9,023 nt of DNA from NCBI GenBank assembly GCA_944388635.1, contig CALXJN010000029.1:1-9023 (forward strand), read 5' to 3'. Within the stretch, counting starts at the first letter, position 1. Each line of letters begins with the position of its first letter. The notes under the pieces are model-generated. The model saw only the letters and a list, made by a program, of their open reading frames with translations. It searched no databases and had not been told where the DNA came from. Shown piece after piece: positions 1-5,263 of the stretch. The translations under genes and the position numbers were made by a program. The stretch is from an uncultured Clostridia bacterium. Its GTDB lineage: Bacteria; Bacillota; Clostridia; TANB77; CAG-508.

Positions 1-65
1 TATATTAAATTTTTTATTTCTTCATTAGATATTTCATTTTGAATTGATAATTTATTTTCTTCCAT
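1..65 (-). CDS. N-terminus of an unidentified protein, runs off the left edge
   Basis: A leftward reading frame opens at the ATG complementary to 63-65. AAGGA lies 9 nt upstream and a perfect promoter lies further upstream at 96-124. Only 21 codons are visible, reading MEENKLSIQNEISNEEIKNL and then I, with a final partial codon TA that could be Tyr. An acidic tail leading into 'I-x-x-L-I-(Y)' resembles the entry to ORF6N/KilA-N-type phage antirepressor domains, but this is a guess from very few residues. The gene could belong to the element or to the flanking chromosome. The promoter and ribosome site make a real gene likely; its function is not known from this window. Confidence 0.6.
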   Translation of the reverse strand, partial: MEENKLSIQNEISNEEIKNLI

Positions 66-95
66 AAATTCACATCCTTGCATTAGATTAGTAAT

Positions 96-124
96 ATTAT
101 AAAACATTTGTTTGTTGTTGTCAA
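96..124 (-). promoter_or_regulatory. Perfect sigma-A promoter for the leftward gene
   Basis: On the minus strand TTGACA (124-119) and TATAAT (101-96) are separated by exactly 17 nt. Both hexamers match the consensus fully. Transcription would start near position 89, about 25 nt before the ATG at 65. It fires away from tnpV and reads out of the window. Confidence 0.8.
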
Positions 125-144
125 GCAATTTATCCAAATTTATA

Positions 145-215
145 CATCTTTGGTTGGCGATATCTACCTCCACTACGGACTTCCACCGATTAGCTAAACG
201 ACATGCCTGTCGCAC
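145..215 (-). other. GC-richer patch, possible 5' tip of a class C group II intron
   Basis: Read on the minus strand from 215, the patch begins GTGCGAC, which fits the GUGYG start of bacterial group II introns. It has a CGACA-GGCA-TGTCG hairpin (212-199) and a GGTGGAAGTCC block (187-177). It directly follows a terminator hairpin and a run of eight T (minus strand), the usual insertion context of class C introns. It is clearly richer in G and C than all surrounding non-coding sequence. The resemblance ends at about 145, and no reverse transcriptase or domain V/VI is visible, so it would be a remnant. The alternative is a conserved piece of the element's left part with another role. Confidence 0.3.
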
Positions 216-229
216 AAAAAAAATCAACC

Positions 230-290
230 TTTTGGGAGAAGTTTAATAAGGACAAAATATTCTTAACGACTTCTTCCAAAATTTTATTAT
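230..290. terminator. Bidirectional terminator-like hairpin upstream of tnpV
   Basis: TTTTGGGAGAAGT (230-242) pairs with ACTTCTTCCAAAA (269-281) over 13 positions with one G-U pair. On the plus strand it is followed by TTTTATTAT. On the minus strand it is followed, after a few bases, by eight T (223-216). The 26-nt loop has a weaker inner TAAG/CTTA pairing. It could insulate tnpV from the leftward gene or act as an attenuator in the tnpV leader. Confidence 0.5.
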
Positions 291-365
291 GTTAGATTGT
301 CGAATGAAGATATAAATTATCTAGTCAAATTTGTAGTGAAAATTAATTTATGGGGGTTTTTATAA

Positions 366-728
366 ATGAATAATAAAATTACATATACTAAAATAGGAGA
401 TTACTATATACCCAATTTAACACTTGAAGAAAGTAAATTTAAAAATTATCACTTAGGCAAGTATGGAAGAATGAGATTGAATTATTTAAAAAATCATAAG
501 AAAGCTGAATACATTATTTTATTTATGAATAATAAGTTAGATGAGCACTTATATAATACAGATATAGAATGTAAAAATCAATTTGATATTTTAATGAAAC
601 AACTAGCTGAAAGAGAAAATATAACAGAAGAATTAAAAGCTAATAATCAAATGGAATGGGTTCGAAAAATGAATAATATAAAAAATTCTGTAGAAGAAAT
701 AATTTTTCAAAGGTATATTTACTATTAA
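366..728 (+). CDS. tnpV: TnpV-family transposon-encoded protein
   Basis: The 120-residue protein has the features of the TnpV family (Pfam 'Transposon-encoded protein TnpV'). It opens with ITYTKIGDYYIPNL at residues 5-18, followed by HLGKYGRMRLNYLKNHKK (29-46), an ELKANNQMEWVRKMNNI-type block (about 88-105) and a C-terminal AEE/VEEII-x-x-x-Y-Y end. Family members are about this length, so it looks intact. TnpV was first named in Tn4451, where it accompanies the serine recombinase; its biochemical role is not established. The start follows GGGGG (352-356) by 9 nt, an atypical but usable ribosome site. No strong promoter was recognised upstream. Its location at the opposite end from the recombinase suggests it lies near the left part of the element. 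Confidence 0.9.
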   Translation: MNNKITYTKIGDYYIPNLTLEESKFKNYHLGKYGRMRLNYLKNHKKAEYIILFMNNKLDEHLYNTDIECKNQFDILMKQLAERENITEELKANNQMEWVRKMNNIKNSVEEIIFQRYIYY

Positions 729-762
729 TATTAAAAAAGTTGTAAAAGTTTGTTTTGTTCGG

Positions 763-791
763 TTGAATTTTATTAAAAAATACTGTATAGT
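763..791 (+). promoter_or_regulatory. Promoter of the small hydrophobic peptide mRNA
   Basis: TTGAAT (763-768) and TATAGT (786-791) are 17 nt apart, five of six matches for the -10 and four of six for the -35. Transcription would begin at about 798, giving an 80-nt leader before the ATG at 877. The first transcribed bases are TATAGGAAATGA (798-809), which occur again at the start of the antisense RNA. Confidence 0.6.
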
Positions 792-830
792 AATGTTTAT
801 AGGAAATGAGAAAAGTAGATGTGTTCGTGT

Positions 831-873
831 TGCCACCTACATACACAGTTTTACTGTGAGAACGGAGGTGGTG
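831..873 (+). promoter_or_regulatory. Leader stem hiding the Shine-Dalgarno site
   Basis: CCACCT (833-838) is exactly complementary to AGGTGG (866-871), which is the core of the ribosome-binding site; two wobble pairs extend it outward. Inside lies a perfect CACAGT-TTT-ACTGTG stem-loop (844-858). Folded, the mRNA would be poorly translated. Such sequestration is well known in type I toxin mRNAs. Confidence 0.6.
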
Positions 874-876
874 TCT

Positions 877-990
877 ATGGTAGAATCAGCATTATTAGCA
901 ATAATCTATCTATTATTCTACGGATTAATAGGTGTAACTATCATAAATATTGCCTTAATTATAACTTTAGTTATCTTTTTGATCAAATAA
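877..990 (+). CDS. 37-residue hydrophobic peptide, candidate type I toxin
   Basis: The product has one long hydrophobic stretch from about residue 5 to 36, rich in Ile and Leu, with a Glu near the N-terminus (E3) and a single terminal Lys, so it should span the membrane. The ATG at 877 was chosen because GGAGGTG (864-870) precedes it by a good distance; the longer in-frame start at 763 falls inside the promoter. The leader hides the ribosome site, the stop is followed directly by a terminator, and a convergent antisense RNA with a perfect promoter lies beyond. These are the traits of type I toxins such as Fst, TxpA or BsrG. I do not recognise the peptide sequence as a named family, and toxicity is inferred, not shown. 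Confidence 0.6.
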   Translation: MVESALLAIIYLLFYGLIGVTIINIALIITLVIFLIK

Positions 991-1076
991 AAAAACGGCA
1001 CATTTGCTTGGCAGAGCGATGTGTCGTTTATCCATATTTTTATGTGGTAACCGCATTTCTGCGATTGTCATTTCCT
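988..1076 (-). ncRNA. Candidate antisense RNA (antitoxin) of about 85-90 nt
   Basis: It is defined by the perfect promoter at 1083-1111 and the terminator hairpin ending in a T run near 988. It opposes the 3' region of the peptide mRNA and shares the terminator loop with it. It contains a CGCA-GAAA-TGCG stem with a GNRA tetraloop (1053-1064 on the plus strand). Overlap at 3' ends matches the arrangement of txpA/RatA and bsrG/SR4. The 5' end begins in or beside TATAGGAAATGA, the same bases that open the peptide mRNA. Transcription is inferred from sequence only. Confidence 0.55.
993..1029. terminator. Shared terminator of peptide mRNA and antisense RNA
   Basis: An 11-bp stem, AACGGCACAT-type arm (993-1003) against ATGTGTCGTT (1019-1029) with one G-U pair, encloses a 15-nt loop. 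On the minus strand it ends in seven T, making it a strong terminator for the antisense RNA. On the plus strand only TTTA follows, so the peptide mRNA probably reads through in part. Confidence 0.7.
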
Positions 1077-1082
1077 ATATTT

Positions 1083-1111
1083 ATTATACTTAACTTTTAA
1101 GTATTTGTCAA
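1083..1111 (-). promoter_or_regulatory. Perfect sigma-A promoter of the antisense RNA
   Basis: TTGACA (1111-1106) and TATAAT (1088-1083) are separated by 17 nt on the minus strand, with all twelve hexamer bases matching. The spacer and part of the -10 form a perfect 8-bp inverted repeat, ATACTTAA-CTT-TTAAGTAT (1086-1104), which could be a repressor site. The strength fits an antitoxin RNA that must exceed its target. Confidence 0.8.
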
Positions 1112-1140
1112 ATTTTTCACAAATATTTTTATCAAGACCT

Positions 1141-1353
1141 TTATAACTGATTTTTAATCTTTAATATTTTTTGTCTATCAGCTTCTATGGAGTTTTCCAA
1201 AAAATTAATTTGTTCATGGTATAATTTTTTTAATTCATGTAATTGTTCTTTTGGAATATCATTTTCTTTAATTATACCATTTCTGAACAATTTTTGTAAT
1301 TCTAATAAACTACTATTATTTAATTGCATACTTTCTACTAACAAATTTTTCAT
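1141..1353 (-). CDS. 70-residue helical protein, second gene of the helicase operon
   Basis: The start lies 3 nt after the helicase stop, and AAAGGAG within the helicase's last codons (1374-1368) lies 14 nt before it, so translation is probably coupled to the helicase. The protein is charged, without Cys, Trp or Pro-rich regions. It looks almost entirely helical, with a heptad-like C-terminal half from about residue 38 (ELKKLYHEQINFLENSIEAD then RQKILKIKNQL). A 'NGIIKENDIPKEQL' segment (about 25-38) separates two helices. I do not recognise the family. Tight linkage suggests a small partner or regulator of the helicase. No clear terminator follows it, so leftward transcription may enter the antisense RNA region. 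Confidence 0.7.
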   Translation of the reverse strand: MKNLLVESMQLNNSSLLELQKLFRNGIIKENDIPKEQLHELKKLYHEQINFLENSIEADRQKILKIKNQL

Positions 1354-1356
1354 ATA

Positions 1357-4300
1357 CTATTTTTCTACTCCTTTATCTTGAGATGTTTTTTGTTGTAAAT
1401 TTTGATAATCTTCAACTAGCTGACTGGTTTGTTTTTTCTTTTTCGCTAATGATTGCAATTTATCTTCTAATTCTTCTAGACTTTCTCTATGCTCTGCATC
1501 ATCATCTTGAATTACTCCAATTGCTCTTAATTGTTCTACTTGTTCTTCAGTCAATCGACACGTACCTTTTCCATAATATCCACTTTTTTTATTTTGTATC
1601 CAAGTTCTTAATTTTTTATATCTTTTATCATTGTAAGGAAATGATAAATTACCATGTTCTTCATAGTATGCTTTTGCTTGTGCATACATTGTATCCCATT
1701 GATGTTGTTTAGCATCCCAAACCATTCCAATTGATTCTAAACTTTCTATTTCTTCTTGAGATAAACCATTTTCTGAGTTATATTTTCTTCTTTGGGATTT
1801 GATCCAGTTCACTAAAGCTTTATATTCTTCGGTTCTAGGAACTAACAAATCTCCATGTTGTTCAAAATACTCTTGTGCCTGTTTGTACATATTATCATAA
1901 CTAGCTTGATTCACATTCCAAACTATACCAATTGATTCTAACTGTTCAATTTGCTCTTTAGATAAATCTGCTTCATCTTCACTATTATATTTTAATTTTT
2001 GTTCTTGTATCCAAGTTCTTAATTGTTTATATTCAGTTTCTCTTTCATCTGGAATTGATAAACTTCCATATTGTTGGTAATATGCTTCAGCCTGTTCATA
2101 CATTATATTCCATCGATGTTGTATAACATCCCAAACCATTCCAATTGCTTCTAATCTTTCAATTTGTTCCTTACTCAAGTTGCTTTTTTCATTATTTGTT
2201 TTGTATTTTCTTCTTTGAGTTTTAATCCAACTACTTAATTGTTTATATTCTTCTATTCTAGGAACTAATAAATTTCCATGTTGTTCAAAATATTCTTGTG
2301 CTTGTTCATACATACATTCCCAAATATCATTTCTTGAAGGACTTTCCTTTGTTTTTACTTTAGGTTTTGCATCAATGTCTTTTTTTACTTCTTGATCAAT
2401 TTCTATTATAGATAAAAGCTCTTTTTGTTGCTCTGTCAATTTTCCTTCTTCCATATATAGCTTTCTTTGGTTTTTTAACCATTGATACAATTTTTTATTT
2501 ATCTTTGGAGTGATTAATAAATTTCCATGTTCATTATAATATTCTTGTGCTTGTTGGTACATGGTTTTCCATTGATATTGTCGCACATCCCATATCATAC
2601 CAATTGCCTCTAGTTGTTCTATCTGTTCTCCTGTTAAAGTTCCATTTTTATATGCTTTTCTTTTATCTTTAATCCAACTAGAAACCTTCTTTCCATCTAT
2701 TTCATATTTATCTGGTAAAAGTAAATCTCCGTGTTCTTCATAGTATTTTTTAGCTAGCTCATACATATCGGAGAACTCTTTTCCTTTTACATCCCAAACC
2801 ATTCCAATAGCTTCTAATTTTTGTATCTGTTCTTCTGATAGTTTAGTATAACTTCCTTTTCCTTTATATGCTTGTCTTTGTACTTGTATCCAATTCCTCA
2901 AATTTTCATCTTTAATAGATAATAAACTGCTATTTTCTTCATAATACTTTTGAGCCAAATCATACATTTCTTGCCATCTTGCCTCATTTTTATCCCAAAC
3001 CACTCCAATTTGCTCTAAAAGTTGAGTTCTTTCTTCTGATAAAGTTCCCTTATTATATGATTTAATTTGATCTCCTAGCCATTGATATATATTTTTACCA
3101 TCTATTTTTATATCTATTAACCCATCCAAACTGCCATTTTCTTCATAATATGCTTTTGCAATAGCATATGTTTCGTCCCATTGTTCTTTAAATTTATCCC
3201 AAACCATTCCTATTGCATCTAATTTTTCTATTTGTTTTTCCGTTAAATCTCTTCGATGACCTTGACCTTTCATAGTCTTTCTTTGGTCAATAATCCAATA
3301 TCCTAAATTCATTCCATTTTTACTATAATTAACTGGAACTAGTAAATTTCCATGTTCTTTATAATACTCAACTGCTAACTCATAATAATCATCCCAAGAT
3401 AAACTTAAACAATTATCTATTTTACTAAATATATCTTGTATTTGTCTAACTGTATCTGAAATTTTAAATGCATCAATTTTTGCTTCGTCTTCTTTTCTTC
3501 CTGTTTGTGTGAATTTTACTAATGCTCTTTCTCTTAACTCTCTATAAAAATGTGATACCATTTCACAAGATTGAACATTATTAACTATATCAAATACTAT
3601 CGGATTACTATTATGTCCAACTGATAATGCTCTACCTAATTGTTGTTTAAAAATAATAGGTGATTCAGTTGGTCTAAGCATTATTACTCCATCTATATTA
3701 GGAACATGAATTCCCTCGTTTAGCATATCTATTGAAAATAACAATTTCAAATGCTCATTATCTGAATGATAGAATTCTTCAAATACTTTTAAGTTTTCAG
3801 ACTTTGGAATAAATGATGCCATAGAATATGTGTCAATTTGCTCATTTACATTTTGAAACCAAGCTTTTGATTCTTCCATCATTCTTTGCATATGTTCTTT
3901 ATCTCTACAGAATACAATGTATTTACCTGCTTTATTTTTTATATGCTTTTGAAAAATTTCAGGAAGTCCATCCGCTCTTTCAAGTATCTTTTTTGCATCA
4001 TCTAAATATTGTTGAGCTTGTAGTCTTTCAGTTTCTCTTTTTTCCTTATCTATTCTTTCTTGCATATGTTCGATATCATCTTTAAAGGAATAGACAGCAT
4101 TTATATATGTTGGTATTGGTAAAATTCCATTAACCATAGCTTCTTCTAATGTTATTTCAGATGCTACATTACCATGAAATAATTCTTCTGCCATATTTCT
4201 ATGTTCATCTAAATATCTAATCGGTGTTGCTGAAAATCCTAAAACTTTTGCAGAGTTGTTATTGTTAATCAAATTAGCAATCCCTCTACCCCATTCACTT

Positions 4301-4647
4301 GCACCACAACGATGAAACTCGTCTAACACAATCATATCTACATCTAGTTTAGAAATTTCCTCATCAGTCATTCTAGATAATTTAGAATATGTATATCTCT
4401 TTAAAAATGGAAAGTCTTTCATAGACATTCCACAAAATTCTATATGTTTTGTTATTTGCCTTAATATTGAAACGGTTGGTGCTAGAAAAATTGCTCTTTT
4501 ATCTCTATTTTCTTCTAACCATTTTAAACTTATAAAAGATTTGCCACAACCTGTTGGATGTACAACACAGACTCTATTTTCTGTTTCAAACATTTTAGTA
4601 ACTTTGTCATAGGCGATTGCGTTGTGTTTAAATAATTCAACTCCCAT
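1357..4647 (-). CDS. SF2 DEAD/DEAH-type helicase with nine Helicase-Associated (HA) repeats
   Basis: The 1096-residue protein has an N-terminal superfamily 2 motor and a long repeat tail. Motor motifs are Walker A PTGCGKS (31-37), motif Ia FLAPTVSIL (54-62), DEFH (109-112), GFSATP (137-142), IVFCRDKEH (244-252), SIDMLNEGIHVPNIDG (305-320) and motif VI QQLGRAL (335-341). Only about 27 residues precede Walker A, so there is no N-terminal nuclease. From 417 to 1048 come nine HA repeats of about 65 residues; the last 48 residues are charged and coiled-coil-like. HA repeats are thought to bind nucleic acid. The start has AGAGGT 5 nt upstream and a good promoter at 4682-4710. Within the element it is cargo, not needed for known transfer steps. 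DNA-processing or phage-defence roles are possible; neither is shown. A type I or III restriction subunit is unlikely because no methylase or specificity gene is present. Confidence 0.9.
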   Translation of the reverse strand: MGVELFKHNAIAYDKVTKMFETENRVCVVHPTGCGKSFISLKWLEENRDKRAIFLAPTVSILRQITKHIEFCGMSMKDFPFLKRYTYSKLSRMTDEEISKLDVDMIVLDEFHRCGASEWGRGIANLINNNNSAKVLGFSATPIRYLDEHRNMAEELFHGNVASEITLEEAMVNGILPIPTYINAVYSFKDDIEHMQERIDKEKRETERLQAQQYLDDAKKILERADGLPEIFQKHIKNKAGKYIVFCRDKEHMQRMMEESKAWFQNVNEQIDTYSMASFIPKSENLKVFEEFYHSDNEHLKLLFSIDMLNEGIHVPNIDGVIMLRPTESPIIFKQQLGRALSVGHNSNPIVFDIVNNVQSCEMVSHFYRELRERALVKFTQTGRKEDEAKIDAFKISDTVRQIQDIFSKIDNCLSLSWDDYYELAVEYYKEHGNLLVPVNYSKNGMNLGYWIIDQRKTMKGQGHRRDLTEKQIEKLDAIGMVWDKFKEQWDETYAIAKAYYEENGSLDGLIDIKIDGKNIYQWLGDQIKSYNKGTLSEERTQLLEQIGVVWDKNEARWQEMYDLAQKYYEENSSLLSIKDENLRNWIQVQRQAYKGKGSYTKLSEEQIQKLEAIGMVWDVKGKEFSDMYELAKKYYEEHGDLLLPDKYEIDGKKVSSWIKDKRKAYKNGTLTGEQIEQLEAIGMIWDVRQYQWKTMYQQAQEYYNEHGNLLITPKINKKLYQWLKNQRKLYMEEGKLTEQQKELLSIIEIDQEVKKDIDAKPKVKTKESPSRNDIWECMYEQAQEYFEQHGNLLVPRIEEYKQLSSWIKTQRRKYKTNNEKSNLSKEQIERLEAIGMVWDVIQHRWNIMYEQAEAYYQQYGSLSIPDERETEYKQLRTWIQEQKLKYNSEDEADLSKEQIEQLESIGIVWNVNQASYDNMYKQAQEYFEQHGDLLVPRTEEYKALVNWIKSQRRKYNSENGLSQEEIESLESIGMVWDAKQHQWDTMYAQAKAYYEEHGNLSFPYNDKRYKKLRTWIQNKKSGYYGKGTCRLTEEQVEQLRAIGVIQDDDAEHRESLEELEDKLQSLAKKKKQTSQLVEDYQNLQQKTSQDKGVEK
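1504..3399 (-). repeat. Coding region of nine tandem HA repeats
   Basis: Each unit reads roughly W-x-x-MY-x-x-A-x-x-YY-x-x-HG-[NDS]-L-x-x-P, then W-[IL]-x-x-[QK]-R-x-x-Y, then L-[ST]-x-[EK]-Q-[IV]-x-x-L-x-x-IG-[MI]-[VI]-W-[DN]. Approximate units by residue are 417-484, 487-552, 555-619, 624-687, 691-751, 774-840, 844-911, 915-978 and 982-1048. Unit 5 lost its IGMVWD end and is followed by a Lys-rich linker (752-773). Units 6 and 8 are the most alike, also at DNA level (2128-2328 and 1714-1905), indicating duplication within the gene. Confidence 0.9.
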
Positions 4648-4681
4648 TTTTTACCTCTAAATATTATTTTTAACATTGAAT

Positions 4682-4710
4682 ATTATACCATGTTTTTATG
4701 TAAATTTCAA
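4682..4710 (-). promoter_or_regulatory. Promoter of the helicase operon
   Basis: On the minus strand TTGAAA (4710-4705) and TATAAT (4687-4682) are 17 nt apart, with a TGG extension before the -10 box (extended -10). Transcription would start near 4675, leaving a leader of about 28 nt. Confidence 0.75.
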
Positions 4711-4723
4711 TCAATTTGGATAT

Positions 4724-4747
4724 ATTTGTCAAATTTCATTGACAAAT
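4724..4747. promoter_or_regulatory. Perfect 9-bp palindrome between divergent promoters
   Basis: ATTTGTCAA (4724-4732) and TTGACAAAT (4739-4747) are perfect inverted repeats around ATTTCA. The right arm contains the -35 box of the rightward promoter, and the left arm ends 14 bp from the -35 of the helicase promoter. This is a good operator geometry for one dimeric regulator acting on both directions. No regulator gene is identified in the window. Confidence 0.5.
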
Positions 4748-4767
4748 AGCGGTTTTGATGATATATT
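4739..4767 (+). promoter_or_regulatory. Rightward promoter toward the relaxase leader
   Basis: TTGACA (4739-4744) and TATATT (4762-4767) are 17 nt apart, eleven of twelve consensus matches. Transcription would start near 4774, at a perfect TTACCAT-TTATT-ATGGTAA hairpin (4772-4790). No convincing gene follows until 5386, so the RNA would have a leader of about 600 nt or be a separate non-coding RNA. Confidence 0.6.
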
Positions 4768-4790
4768 AGTTTTACCATTTATTATGGTAA

Positions 4791-4960
4791 CTGAAAAATT
4801 AATAGACACGAAACACTGGTTAGTAAGGGATACAATAAACTATTTTCTATCTTTCTCCAAAATTGAAAATTAAGATTTGTAGGAAACTTATTAACCCAAT
4901 GCGGTGAAAAATATTTTGGCTGGTTTAGAAGAATAGTTTGTAAAATGTCCAGCAGTGGTT
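4791..4960. other. Intergenic stretch without recognised content
   Basis: Between the start-site hairpin and the terminator-like structure I see no gene with a ribosome site, no long inverted repeat and no recognised motif. It would be part of the transcript from the 4739-4767 promoter. Confidence 0.5.
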
Positions 4961-5069
4961 AAGACCGATTAGCATGTTTCAAGTAAAACTCACTACTTTG
5001 CAAAAAAATGCAATATAGGTAGTTTTATTTGTTGTGCCTAATGGGTCTTTTTGTTATGCTAAAAAAGAC
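4961..5069 (+). terminator. Nested terminator-like structure with two alternative pairings
   Basis: AAGACCGATTAG (4961-4972) pairs with CTAATGGGTCTT (5038-5049) at 11 of 12 positions, followed by TTT (5050-5052). It encloses a second hairpin with TAAAACT (4984-4990) against AGTTTTA (5021-5027). The 3' arm can pair instead with downstream bases: GTCTTTTT (5045-5052) is perfectly complementary to AAAAAGAC (5062-5069). TTGTTATGCT (5051-5060) can also pair with AGCATAGCAA (5099-5108). Mutually exclusive folds of this type are seen in attenuators; the signal that would switch it is unknown. Confidence 0.45.
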
Positions 5070-5113
5070 TATATAGGTATTGCCCTATTTTCTTCCAAAG
5101 CATAGCAATAAGA

Positions 5114-5263
5114 TACTGAAAAAATTTTATGCAGGTATGCAAAAAATTTTTCAGTAGTCAAAATAATATTTGAATGGAGATGAAAAATATTATTTTGATT
5201 TGGCGAAGCCAAACCTAAATTATCGAGTGAAAATGAGATAATTTAGGAGCACTCCGCTAGGAG
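5114..5263. repeat. Chain of consecutive hairpins before oriT
   Basis: Four hairpins follow one another almost without gaps. Arms 5114-5128/5142-5156 match over 15 positions with one mismatch. Arms 5158-5171/5185-5198 are a perfect 14 bp. TTTGGC-GAA-GCCAAA (5199-5213) contains the very stable GCGAAGC mini-hairpin. CCTAAATTATC (5214-5224) pairs perfectly with GATAATTTAGG (5237-5247). Then TAGGAGC occurs twice, 14 bp apart (5244-5250, 5258-5264), and CTCC-GCTA-GGAG forms a short stem (5252-5263). The position next to oriT suggests single-strand folding signals for transfer or replication of the mobilized strand. Confidence 0.7.

Noticed and set aside
283..320. Possible tnpV promoter around TATAAA (310-315)
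   Set aside because: The bases 17 nt upstream (TTATGT) do not resemble a -35 box and no extended -10 is present.
633..846. Two minus-strand frames opposite the end of tnpV
   Set aside because: Low-complexity AT-rich translations without ribosome sites, opposite a recognised gene and its downstream promoter.
763..990. Longer 75-residue reading frame containing the hydrophobic peptide
   Set aside because: Its ATG overlaps the -35 region of the promoter and has no ribosome site; the internal ATG at 877 has GGAGGTG at good spacing.
819..1100. Plus-strand 93-residue frame across the toxin-antitoxin locus
   Set aside because: Overlaps the peptide in another frame, lacks a ribosome site and runs through the terminator.
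1100..1140. Possible terminator of the helicase operon
   Set aside because: Only a weak AAATATTT/AAAAATTT similarity without a stable stem or a clear T run.
1187..1712. Plus-strand frames opposite the helicase operon
   Set aside because: Phe/Leu/Ile-rich translations typical of the reverse strand of AT-rich genes.
1504..3399. Regular spacing of about 190-200 bp suggesting a DNA repeat array or CRISPR-like structure
   Set aside because: The period comes from the encoded HA protein repeats; units diverge at DNA level and there are no identical short repeats with unique spacers.
3828..4085. Plus-strand 85-residue frame opposite the helicase motor
   Set aside because: Antisense to conserved helicase coding sequence, with no ribosome site.
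4676..4873. Plus-strand 65-residue frame between helicase and relaxase
   Set aside because: Begins inside the helicase promoter region, upstream of the rightward promoter, has no ribosome site and crosses the palindrome and hairpins.
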